Below, one piece after another: positions 6,550-12,872 of a stretch of 14,371 nt of DNA. Numbering within the stretch: the first letter of the stretch is position 1; every line of letters starts with the position of its first letter. The notes beneath the pieces are model-generated. The model made no database searches and was not told the DNA's origin. It saw only the letters and a list, made by a program, of their open reading frames with translations. A program made the translations under genes and the position numbers. The stretch covers positions 1 to 14,371 of the forward strand of contig DFLL01000038.1 in assembly GCA_002375205.1 (NCBI GenBank). The letters are read 5' to 3'. The stretch comes from Caryophanales bacterium UBA3620 (GTDB lineage Bacteria > Bacillota_I > Bacilli_A > RF39 > UBA660).

Positions 6550-7661
6550 GTATAAACGAGGAAAATAGAAGCATTATAAATGATAGTTCATTGAATATTA
6601 TCGATAGAATAATTAAAGAGGGTAAAAACTATGGTAGATGTAATTATGGTAATAATAAAAGAATTAGTATAAGTTGTATATCTAGTAATGATAATCTTGA
6701 TATTAGAAATATTATTTATGAAGATTCTCTCTCTAATATGTTATCTTTTATTGGATTTGATGTTACTAGAGAATATTACTATAATAATATTTATATGGAA
6801 GAATATAAAAAAGAATTAGATAGTATAAGAATTAGTTTAGATAATTATACTAATGAAGAGATAATATCTTCTGATGGTACCGCTGATGAAGTACTTAGTA
6901 AGTTACAAAGAAGTGGTAAATGTTATATTGATAATGATTCTTTATGGCTTAAAACAACGGATTTATATGATAAAAAAGATAGAATTTTAGTAAATAGTGA
7001 TGGTACATATACTTCGTTTTTTCTATATATATCTTATGTTTTAGATAGATTAAATAATGGCTATGATAGAGTAATAGATATTATTTCTAGTAATAATAGT
7101 GATTATATTAAGGTTATTAAATCTTGTATTGAAATTGCTGGACTTGACTCTAGTAAATATGAGATAATAGGTATTAGCAATTATAATGTATTAAAGAATA
7201 ATGAAGAGTATCAATTTAATGATATAAAAGAATTGGTTGATATAATTGATGTTAATAGGATTAGATATTCTTTTATTAGTGAAGAGTATAGTAATGTATT
7301 AAATATTAATTTAGATTTATTAAAAGAAAATAATATAGATAATTCTATCTACTATATAGAAAAAGCTTATACTAAAATATGTACAATACTTAGAAATAAG
7401 TCTTACGAAATAGATAGTACTATAGATAGTGAAAGTGCATATACTATTTTGAATAGATTAGTTTATTTTGAAAAGGTTATTATTTATGTAATTAAGAAAA
7501 GAGAACCTAGTATAATGATTTTTTATTTATATGAAATAGCTAGTTTATTTAATAATTACGATAGTAATAAGGATATAGATAAAAATTTAATTACCGCTGT
7601 TCGAATAGTTATGGATAATGTTTCGAATATGCTTGGAATAATACTTAGAGAGGAAATTTAG
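6546..7661 (+). CDS. Arginyl-tRNA synthetase-like protein without catalytic motifs
   Basis: A 371-residue protein that aligns along most of its length with class I ArgRS. GFDVTREYYYNN (70-81) matches the segment after the HIGH helix. LWLKTTDLYDKKDRILVNSDGTYT (133-156) matches [23 protein letters not shown]-like sequence. IRYSF (239-243) and the DALR anticodon-binding domain (about 265-371, with AYTKICTILRNK) also match. What is missing is decisive. The ArgRS N-terminal domain of about 100 residues is absent. The HIGH position (about 49-55) reads DNLDIRN, the WGADHHGYI position (180-188) reads ISSNNSDYI, and the KMSKS loop is deleted within KNNEEYQFND (217-226). About 65 residues of the core insertion are also gone. 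It should not make Arg-tRNA but might still bind tRNA. It overlaps DUF1934 by 4 bases and precedes rpoE by 11. The intact frame argues against simple decay. Confidence 0.8.
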   Translation: MSINEENRSIINDSSLNIIDRIIKEGKNYGRCNYGNNKRISISCISSNDNLDIRNIIYEDSLSNMLSFIGFDVTREYYYNNIYMEEYKKELDSIRISLDNYTNEEIISSDGTADEVLSKLQRSGKCYIDNDSLWLKTTDLYDKKDRILVNSDGTYTSFFLYISYVLDRLNNGYDRVIDIISSNNSDYIKVIKSCIEIAGLDSSKYEIIGISNYNVLKNNEEYQFNDIKELVDIIDVNRIRYSFISEEYSNVLNINLDLLKENNIDNSIYYIEKAYTKICTILRNKSYEIDSTIDSESAYTILNRLVYFEKVIIYVIKKREPSIMIFYLYEIASLFNNYDSNKDIDKNLITAVRIVMDNVSNMLGIILREEI

Positions 7662-7672
7662 GAGGAAAAGTT

Positions 7673-8116
7673 ATGCTTAGTAAAATGAGTAAAGAAAATT
7701 TAGAACAACTTTCTTATACTAAAATAGCAGAAATGTATTTGAGAGAAAATAAAATAAGAATGAATACTGCTGATTTATTTAGAGAGGTATGTAAGTTATT
7801 AGAACTTAGTGAGAATGAATATCAAGAAAGAATAGCAGACTTTTTTGAGTCACTTACTACTTCTAAAGAATTTATATTATTAAATGATGGTAATTGGGAT
7901 TTAAAAGAAAATCATAGTGTTAAAATAGATATGGATGATATTTATGATGATTCGGATATGGTTATTGAAGAACAAGCAGATAATGAAGAAATAGATGAAG
8001 ATAACTATGAAGATGATAGTTATGAAGATGATTTATCTGATGAAGTAGATGACTTAAATGATGACTATGATGATTTAACTATTGTTGATGAAGATGAACT
8101 AGATGAAGAAAACTAG
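7673..8116 (+). CDS. rpoE: RNA polymerase delta subunit
   Basis: Delta binds RNA polymerase of Bacilli, lowers its affinity for nucleic acid and speeds its recycling. Residues about 1-80 form the HARE-type winged-helix domain, with SYTKIAEMYLRENKIRMNT and a terminal FILLNDGNWDLKEN. Residues about 84-147 are an extreme Asp/Glu tail, the disordered acidic region that mimics nucleic acid. At 147 residues it is somewhat shorter than Bacillus delta (about 173). GGAGG (7661-7665) overlaps the stop of the gene before, 7 bases ahead of the ATG. It is last in the operon, and its stop codon lies inside the terminator hairpin. In Listeria, as I recall, argS is directly upstream of rpoE, and the ArgRS-like gene holds that place here. 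Confidence 0.9.
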   Translation: MLSKMSKENLEQLSYTKIAEMYLRENKIRMNTADLFREVCKLLELSENEYQERIADFFESLTTSKEFILLNDGNWDLKENHSVKIDMDDIYDDSDMVIEEQADNEEIDEDNYEDDSYEDDLSDEVDDLNDDYDDLTIVDEDELDEEN

Positions 8117-8124
8117 TTCTTTTT
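8096..8124 (+). terminator. Intrinsic terminator overlapping the end of rpoE
   Basis: GAACTAG (8096-8102) pairs with CTAGTTC (8113-8119) around a 10-base loop, followed by five Ts. The rpoE TAG stop (8114-8116) lies in the right arm, so the hairpin is partly coding. Confidence 0.75.
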
Positions 8125-8146
8125 ATTATGCTTTTGTCAAGTATTG

Positions 8147-8173
8147 TGTAAAATAAATAATTATTTATTTACA
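8147..8173. repeat. AT-rich palindrome over the -35 of the next promoter
   Basis: Positions 8151-8170 form a perfect 20-bp palindrome (AAATAAATAA and its complement). It is extended by TGT on the left and ACA on the right after one unpaired A. The right half covers the -35 TTTACA (8168-8173), so it could be an operator or a cruciform site. Confidence 0.4.
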
Positions 8174-8196
8174 AATTATATTAAGTGTGGTATATA
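8168..8196 (+). promoter_or_regulatory. Promoter of the 8243-9055 gene
   Basis: A -35 of TTTACA (8168-8173), a 17-bp spacer and a -10 of TATATA (8191-8196) with an extended TGG. Transcription would start near 8203, giving a 40-base leader that ends in GGAGAGGAG. Confidence 0.6.
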
Positions 8197-8242
8197 TTAA
8201 GTAGAGGAGTAGTTGTAGGAACTATCGTTATAGGAGAGGAGA

Positions 8243-9055
8243 ATGTTTATGGAAAAACAAGCTTATATTGATTTAAAGAAAAGGTTACCCGAGTTATTGG
8301 CTGCGAAAGAAAGATTACTAGAAAGGAAAAGGGCAGAAGAACAAAAGAAAGATCAACAATTAAGAACTGCTGTGGAGATGCAAGATGTCAACAATGCATT
8401 TCGTAGTCTATCTGCTGAGGTTAAAACAGTTAAGCTATTACAAACTTTTTTTGAAAAAATATATCCTGAATATTTAGGAAAAGTGATTGATAAAGTAGGG
8501 CATATGATTGAAGAAGAAAAAGAAATACCTGACATTGGTGTAATTATTTTTAAAAGAGGAGATAAAGATTTTAATTATTCATATGAAAATGATGCGTTTT
8601 CTCTAATAGATAACTTAGTAGTTTATGTTGGCAATGGTGTATACTTAGATTTCATTGATGGATTTATGAGAAAGTATTGTGAAAATGATACTTTTAAGCC
8701 TAGGAAAGGGATGAAATATTTTTTATCAAATGATATAGAGAAGCTGATTGCTGCTGGTGTTTATGTTCTAAATGATTTAGAGGAAGAAAAGAAATATTTT
8801 TTATCAAATGATATAGAAAAGCTGATTGCTGCTGGTGTTGATGCTCTAAATGATTTAGAGGAAGAAATGAAATTTTTGCAAGAAGAAGCTAGTGTTATGG
8901 GGGTTACAATTGATGATTTAATTAATTTTGAAGATGCATCATATGTTTCAATGAAAGATACTTCGTATGTTGATCCTGATACTGGATATGTTAGGGGGGT
9001 ATCTTATGCTACGGGAGAGCCTATTGAAGACCATAGACCTAAACCTAAAAGATAA
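8243..9055 (+). CDS. Hypothetical protein with an internal tandem duplication
   Basis: A 270-residue soluble protein of no family I recognise. Two ATGs (8243 and 8249) are both well placed behind GGAGAGGAG, so the start is uncertain by two residues. Residues about 8-45 are charged helix, probably coiled coil (KERLLERKRAEEQKKDQQL). A mixed alpha/beta part follows (about 60-150). Two 26-residue repeats come next (158-183 and 184-209, KYFLSNDIEKLIAAGV...LNDLEEE), which differ at only three residues. The C-terminal 40 residues contain four Tyr-centred motifs (SYV at 233, SYV at 241, GYV at 248, SY at 254) and a charged PKPKR end. It forms its own transcription unit between the rpoE terminator and one of very similar sequence. 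Function unknown. Confidence 0.8.
   Translation: MFMEKQAYIDLKKRLPELLAAKERLLERKRAEEQKKDQQLRTAVEMQDVNNAFRSLSAEVKTVKLLQTFFEKIYPEYLGKVIDKVGHMIEEEKEIPDIGVIIFKRGDKDFNYSYENDAFSLIDNLVVYVGNGVYLDFIDGFMRKYCENDTFKPRKGMKYFLSNDIEKLIAAGVYVLNDLEEEKKYFLSNDIEKLIAAGVDALNDLEEEMKFLQEEASVMGVTIDDLINFEDASYVSMKDTSYVDPDTGYVRGVSYATGEPIEDHRPKPKR
8713..8868 (+). repeat. Two-copy 78-bp tandem repeat
   Basis: Units at 8713-8790 and 8791-8868 match at 74 of 78 positions by eye. The first bases of a third unit (GAAAT) follow at 8869. The length is a multiple of three, so the frame is kept. The high identity means a recent duplication or ongoing homogenisation by slippage or recombination. Confidence 0.9.
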
Positions 9056-9062
9056 TTAAAAT

Positions 9063-9085
9063 GAACTAGAAATAGTTCTTTTTTT
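9063..9085 (+). terminator. Intrinsic terminator after the 8243-9055 gene
   Basis: GAACTA-GAAA-TAGTTC is a perfect 6-bp stem closed by a GAAA tetraloop and followed by seven Ts. It lies 7 bases after the stop. Confidence 0.8.
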
Positions 9086-9117
9086 AATACTTTTAATATA
9101 AAATTAATTAGAAGTGG

Positions 9118-9146
9118 TTGTATCTTAAAAAGAAATATTATATAAT
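9118..9146 (+). promoter_or_regulatory. Promoter of the VUT-like/S24 regulator operon
   Basis: A -35 of TTGTAT (9118-9123), a 17-bp spacer and a consensus -10 TATAAT (9141-9146). Inverted arms ATATTA (9135-9140) and TAATAT (9147-9152) bracket the -10, a possible operator. The start of transcription is near 9153. Confidence 0.65.
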
Positions 9147-9173
9147 TAATATGAATAAGAAGGTGGTTATTGA

Positions 9174-9842
9174 ATGAATGGAGTGATATTTCTTTTACTT
9201 TTAGTTATATGTGTTGGACTTATATATATTGTTCATAGATATTTTGGTAAACATGAGTTTTATTTACTTAGTGTAATATATAGTATTATATCTTTTGTAA
9301 TGTCTTTTAAAATGGTAAAAATATTGGGACTTAATATTAATATGGGGATTATATTTAGTGGTGGTATTATTGGACTTTTATATTATTTTGTTAATAAGTA
9401 TAATGATAGTGAGAGTAAGAAATTTATTATTACAATAATGATTAGTACTATTAGCTCTATTGTTATAATGTTATTATGTGCTATGATGATTCCTTCGATT
9501 TATGATGAAAATATTGTTTTATTTAAAGATTTATTATTTGATAATTATGCTATTTTGATTTTTTATCCAATAGGATTATTAGGTACATTATTATTTGCTA
9601 ATTATTCATTTAAGGGATTAAAAAAGATAGAAGTTAATAAAAAAATTAATGTTATTATTTCAATAATTGGTATTACATTTATTAATGTATTTGTGGGTAT
9701 TTATTTTAGTAGTGCTATTAATAATGGGTTTAGAAATTCACATTTTATTGCTATTGATAATTATTTTATTATGACTATTATAATGATTGGTATGTATTTC
9801 TTAGTTAATAAGATAATTAAGGTAAAGAAGGTGAATTCATGA
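9174..9842 (+). CDS. Multi-pass membrane protein, divergent VUT/YhhQ-like paralogue
   Basis: A 222-residue, very hydrophobic protein with about six or seven membrane helices (roughly 4-21, 29-50, 56-74, 84-107, 126-146, 158-180, 197-214). The ATG at 9174 follows AAGGTGG. Residues about 22-105 can be laid against the next gene's product with the same topology and charge pattern: a YFGK/YKYGK turn, then a helix pair, then a KYNDSESKK turn where the neighbour has RYGIDEVKR. This indicates paralogues by tandem duplication. The neighbour resembles VUT/YhhQ queuosine-precursor uptake proteins, so this one is likely a diverged member. The family signatures are weak here and the substrate is unknown. 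It overlaps the next start by 4 bases (ATGA). Confidence 0.6.
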   Translation: MNGVIFLLLLVICVGLIYIVHRYFGKHEFYLLSVIYSIISFVMSFKMVKILGLNINMGIIFSGGIIGLLYYFVNKYNDSESKKFIITIMISTISSIVIMLLCAMMIPSIYDENIVLFKDLLFDNYAILIFYPIGLLGTLLFANYSFKGLKKIEVNKKINVIISIIGITFINVFVGIYFSSAINNGFRNSHFIAIDNYFIMTIIMIGMYFLVNKIIKVKKVNS

Positions 9843-10489
9843 ATTATATATATATATTGTTAGAGGTATTAATAGTTTTTCTTCTTATGATATTTTCTTA
9901 TAAATATGGTAAGAAAGATGGGTTATATGTATATATTGGTTTTATGTCTGCGATTGGGAGTATTATAGTTGGTACTGTTGATATTTTATCCTTTCAAGTA
10001 AGTATTGGTATTCCTATTATTATGGGTATATTTATATGTAGTAATGTTATTATTCAAAGATATGGTATTGATGAGGTTAAGAGAATATTATATACTTATG
10101 GTGCTTCATATATTATTTCTTTTATATTGATTGGACTTGTTAGTTTGATTATACCTAGTAATAATGTTTTTGATCTTTTATTTGGTTATAATCTTAATAA
10201 TGTTAGATGTTTTATTGGTACGTTTATATCTATTATGATTATGATATGGATTGGTAGTGGTATTTATTATTCTCTTAGAAAGAGTAAGAATATGTTAATT
10301 ATTAGTAATGTTGTTACTTCTTTTGTTATTTCTTTTATTGAGAGTTTAATATGTATTTTAATAGCTTATACGGGTAGTTTTAGTGGTGTTGAATTATTTG
10401 GTATGATATCTATTAGATATGTTTTTGAAGTAATTGTTAGTATTATTGGACTTATTCCAGTATATATTTTAGTTAAATATTTAGATTAG
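9839..10489 (+). CDS. VUT family (YhhQ-like) membrane transporter, putative
   Basis: A 216-residue membrane protein with about six or seven helices. It resembles the VUT/YhhQ family (DUF165), which imports queuosine precursors such as preQ0 or preQ1 in some bacteria. The likeness lies in the helix-turn IQRYGIDEVKR (72-82), where family members have a D/E-V-Y-G-x-x-x-A-R type turn. It also lies in the C-terminal pair of helices: SNVVTSFVISFIESLICILI at 156-175, IAYTG, then a Met-Ile-x-x-(R/Q)-Tyr segment (189-194) and a Pro before the last helix (207). These are family-level resemblances from memory, not a proven match. AAGGTGA precedes the ATG. It is co-transcribed with its paralogue and the S24-type regulator. 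Confidence 0.6.
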   Translation: MNYIYILLEVLIVFLLMIFSYKYGKKDGLYVYIGFMSAIGSIIVGTVDILSFQVSIGIPIIMGIFICSNVIIQRYGIDEVKRILYTYGASYIISFILIGLVSLIIPSNNVFDLLFGYNLNNVRCFIGTFISIMIMIWIGSGIYYSLRKSKNMLIISNVVTSFVISFIESLICILIAYTGSFSGVELFGMISIRYVFEVIVSIIGLIPVYILVKYLD

Positions 10490-10504
10490 AAGGCGGTAGT
10501 AGTT

Positions 10505-11170
10505 ATGAGAACAAGAAAACAAGAATTAGTTAGTGATGATTTAAAACCTTTTGTATGTAATATACTTAAAGATTATAGAGAAAAATTTAATTATTCATTA
10601 GAGGATTTATCGAGAGCAATTGGGTATAAAAAAAATAGGCAGACTCTACATAAGTATGAGACTGGTACTCTTAATATTCCTTATGAGATATTTTTTGATA
10701 TTGCTGGTGTTTTTAATATTAGTAGTGATATTTTTAAAGAGATTCCTATGACTAAGGAAGAACAAGAATTATTTGAAAAGAAAATGATTAAGAGTTATGT
10801 TAATACGATGAAAGGTAATAATAATATTACTTCGAGAGGAGAAAAGATTATTAATACTTATCGTAATGCTTCATATGAACCAGTAAGTAAGGTTAATGAA
10901 TTATCGATTAGATTATTGGATGATTCAATGTCTCCAGTGTATTTAAAAGGGGATAGGGTATTTTTTAGAAAGAAAGATAAGTATAATAATGGTGATGATA
11001 TTGTTATTGCTGTTAAGGGGAATATTTTATCCGTTAGAAGATTATACAAGAGTGGTAAAGCTGTTATTCTCCAAGCAATGAATCCTAAGTATCAGACTAT
11101 TGCTATGAATGTGTTTTCTGAGGATATGATATTAGGTAAAGTTGAGACTATGAGTAGAGAGATTAAATAA
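10505..11170 (+). CDS. HTH transcriptional regulator with S24 (LexA/CI-like) domain
   Basis: A 221-residue two-domain regulator. The XRE-type helix-turn-helix is at about 14-72, with SLEDLSRAIGYKKNRQTLHK as the helix pair. The C-terminal S24 fold is at about 130-216. DDSMSP places the nucleophilic serine at 141, followed by GDRVFFRK and a late strand LSVRRLYKSG (175-184). In LexA and CI the catalytic Lys lies in the VKRL-type motif; the aligned residue here is Arg178. No Ala-Gly cleavage site is visible in the linker (about 100-135). It is therefore likely a non-cleaving repressor, or one relieved by ligand or partner, rather than an SOS-type switch. It follows the VUT-like gene by 15 bases behind GAAGGCGG, so it may control its own operon. 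Confidence 0.85.
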   Translation: MRTRKQELVSDDLKPFVCNILKDYREKFNYSLEDLSRAIGYKKNRQTLHKYETGTLNIPYEIFFDIAGVFNISSDIFKEIPMTKEEQELFEKKMIKSYVNTMKGNNNITSRGEKIINTYRNASYEPVSKVNELSIRLLDDSMSPVYLKGDRVFFRKKDKYNNGDDIVIAVKGNILSVRRLYKSGKAVILQAMNPKYQTIAMNVFSEDMILGKVETMSREIK

Positions 11171-11193
11171 TAATCTTTCTTTTAATATAATAA

Positions 11194-11217
11194 AAAAGAC
11201 TTCTAATGAAGTCTTTT
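11194..11217. terminator. Bidirectional terminator between the S24 regulator and HU
   Basis: AAAAGACTTC (11194-11203) and GAAGTCTTTT (11208-11217) form a perfect 10-bp stem with a TAAT loop. A and T runs on opposite sides let it end both the plus-strand operon and the minus-strand HU gene. Confidence 0.8.
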
Positions 11218-11229
11218 AACAATTCTAAA

Positions 11230-11502
11230 TTAGTTTAAAGCGTCTTTTAATTTGCTTCCAGCTTTGAATCCAGGAACAACTCTAGCAGCAATTTTAACAG
11301 CTTCACCAGTTTGAGGGTTTCTTCCTTCTCTAGCAGCTCTTTTTTTAGCAGTGAAAGTTCCAAATCCTACTAATGTAACTTTGCCTTCTTTTTTAAGACC
11401 TTTAGTAACTCCTTCCATCATAGCGTCTAATGCTCTTGTAGCATCAGCTTTAGTTAAATCAGCTTTTTCAGCTATAAATTCTACTAATTCAGCTTTTGTC
11501 AT
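11230..11502 (-). CDS. hup: HU family DNA-binding protein
   Basis: HU is a small homodimeric nucleoid protein that bends DNA without strong sequence preference. The 90-residue length is exactly typical. The N-terminal helices (MTKAELVEFIAEKADLTKAD) are followed by VGFGTF at about 45-50. The DNA-grasping arm has RAAREGRNPQTGE (about 55-67) with its conserved RNPxTG, and the end is FKAGSKLKDALN. The ATG at 11502 is preceded by a full GGAGGT. Codon choice is richer in GCT/GCA Ala codons and less AT-biased than its neighbours, as expected for a highly expressed gene. It is a single-gene unit with its own promoter and a shared terminator. Confidence 0.96.
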   Translation of the reverse strand: MTKAELVEFIAEKADLTKADATRALDAMMEGVTKGLKKEGKVTLVGFGTFTAKKRAAREGRNPQTGEAVKIAARVVPGFKAGSKLKDALN

Positions 11503-11524
11503 TTTTTTTACCTCCGTTTTCTTT

Positions 11525-11544
11525 TAAGCACTATGTTATGCTTA
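11525..11544 (-). other. Hairpin at the 5' end of the HU leader
   Basis: On the minus strand, TAAGCA and TGCTTA pair around an 8-base loop. By promoter spacing the transcript starts at about 11545, so this stem-loop would sit at the very 5' end of the mRNA, well clear of the ribosome binding site. Confidence 0.4.
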
Positions 11545-11551
11545 CATCTTA

Positions 11552-11580
11552 AATATACTATAATCCCTATAAAAAATCAA
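11552..11580 (-). promoter_or_regulatory. Promoter of the HU gene
   Basis: On the minus strand, -35 TTGATT (11580-11575), a 17-bp spacer and -10 TATATT (11557-11552). The predicted leader is about 43 bases. Confidence 0.6.
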
Positions 11581-11659
11581 GTATTTTTAAGTAAATTGTC
11601 TAAATATTTGCGATAAATTAACTGTGTGTATAACTTTTGTCAAGTAGGAAATAATATTG

Positions 11660-11688
11660 TTGTATGTTTACTTTGAATGTGATATAAT
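11660..11688 (+). promoter_or_regulatory. Promoter of the AI-2E family gene
   Basis: A -35 of TTGTAT (11660-11665), a 17-bp spacer and a consensus -10 TATAAT (11683-11688) with an extended TGA. The start is near 11695, which places the true start codon downstream at 11717. Confidence 0.7.
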
Positions 11689-11716
11689 TAGGCTAGAAAA
11701 AGAGAGGTGTTATATT

Positions 11717-12862
11717 TTGAAATTTAAATCTAAAAAAGATATTTTACTTATTATTACTTATGTTGCTCTTATTATATTTGGTCTAGTTAATTTTAGTAAG
11801 ATTGTAGAAGTGTTATCTTATATTATTAATATTTTTTCACCATTTATTATTGGTACTATTCTTGCTTTTATTCTCAATGTTCTTGTTAACTTTGTTGAAA
11901 GAAAAGTGTTTGGGAAAGTTAAAGATACTAAAACGTGGAAGAAACTTAAAAGGCCTATTAGTATTGTTATTAGTTTAGTTTTAGTTATTTGTATTATTTA
12001 CTTTGTTATGAATCTTTTGATACCCCAACTTAAGAATTCAGTATCTTTATTTACGGATACACTTCCTGAGTATAAGGAAGATGTTGTTAGGATGATGAAT
12101 AGATTTGATATGGAAGAGTCTAGTATTAACACTGTAAGTGAATACTTTGATAATTTTGGCAAAATTATTACGGATTATATTAAGGGTAACTCTAAAGATG
12201 TTATTTCGATGACGACGGAGTTTGCTTCATCAATATTTGGTATTGTTAGTAGTGCTGTTATTGCTATTGTATTTGCTATTTATATTATTGCCCAAAAGGA
12301 AACTCTAGTAAGGCAATTTGATAAGGTTATGAATGCTTATTTGAAACCAAAGGTTATTGATAAGATACATGAAGTGACTAATTTAGCTAATAAGAGTTTT
12401 TCTAGTTTTGTTACGGGGCAATGTACAGAAGCATTGATAATTGGAACGCTATGCTTTATTGGAATGGTTATATTTGGACTTCCTTACGCCTCAACGGTAT
12501 CTGTTCTTATTGGATTTTGTGCTTTAATACCGGTATTTGGTTCAGTTATTGGTACTATCTTAGGAGGTTTCTTAATACTTATGGTTAGTCCTGTTAAAGC
12601 GATTATATTTGTTATTTTTATTATTGTTTTACAACAGATTGATAATAGTTTTATTTATCCAAAGGTAGTTGGTAAATCTATTGGACTTCCTGGGATGTGG
12701 GTTCTTTTATCTGTAACAGTAGGAGCTAGAATATATGGTATTTTAGGTATGCTTATTGCTACTCCTTTATGTTCAATGTTATATATTATATTTAGTAAAA
12801 CAGTAAATGAGAAACTTAAGAAAAATAAAATTGCTATTAAGGTTGAAGAAAAAAAGGCTTAG
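11717..12862 (+). CDS. AI-2E family transporter (YtvI/TqsA/PerM superfamily)
   Basis: A 381-residue multi-pass membrane protein of the AI-2E (UPF0118) family, whose members are proposed exporters or cation antiporters with mostly unknown substrates. I start it at TTG 11717, 7 bases after AGAGAGGTG. The frame is open upstream to 11657, but the promoter occupies that part. Helices at about 9-27 and 33-58, and one near 85-108, precede a hydrophilic stretch (about 110-165). The C-terminal helices then carry the family-typical segments IGFCALIPVFGSVIG and QQIDNSFIYPKVVGKSIGLP, and the late GILGMLIATPLCSMLY. A Lys-rich tail follows. It is convergent with spoIVA, sharing one terminator. No local partner hints at its substrate. 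Confidence 0.9.
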   Translation: MKFKSKKDILLIITYVALIIFGLVNFSKIVEVLSYIINIFSPFIIGTILAFILNVLVNFVERKVFGKVKDTKTWKKLKRPISIVISLVLVICIIYFVMNLLIPQLKNSVSLFTDTLPEYKEDVVRMMNRFDMEESSINTVSEYFDNFGKIITDYIKGNSKDVISMTTEFASSIFGIVSSAVIAIVFAIYIIAQKETLVRQFDKVMNAYLKPKVIDKIHEVTNLANKSFSSFVTGQCTEALIIGTLCFIGMVIFGLPYASTVSVLIGFCALIPVFGSVIGTILGGFLILMVSPVKAIIFVIFIIVLQQIDNSFIYPKVVGKSIGLPGMWVLLSVTVGARIYGILGMLIATPLCSMLYIIFSKTVNEKLKKNKIAIKVEEKKA

Positions 12863-12872
12863 GCCTTTTTTT
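12849..12872. terminator. Bidirectional terminator between the AI-2E gene and spoIVA
   Basis: AAAAAAAGGC (12849-12858) and GCCTTTTTTT (12863-12872) form a perfect 10-bp stem around TTAG, which contains most of the AI-2E stop codon. The spoIVA stop lies at its other edge, so both genes end within the hairpin. Confidence 0.85.

Noticed and set aside
6546..7661. Frameshifted or decaying argS pseudogene
   Set aside because: The frame is intact over 371 codons with tight operon spacing, and losses are confined to the catalytic motifs and whole segments, which fits a retained pseudo-enzyme better than random decay.
11657..11716. 20-residue N-terminal extension of the AI-2E protein
   Set aside because: It would overlap the promoter at 11660-11688; the TTG at 11717 has a good AGAGAGGTG site and gives the family-typical basic start.
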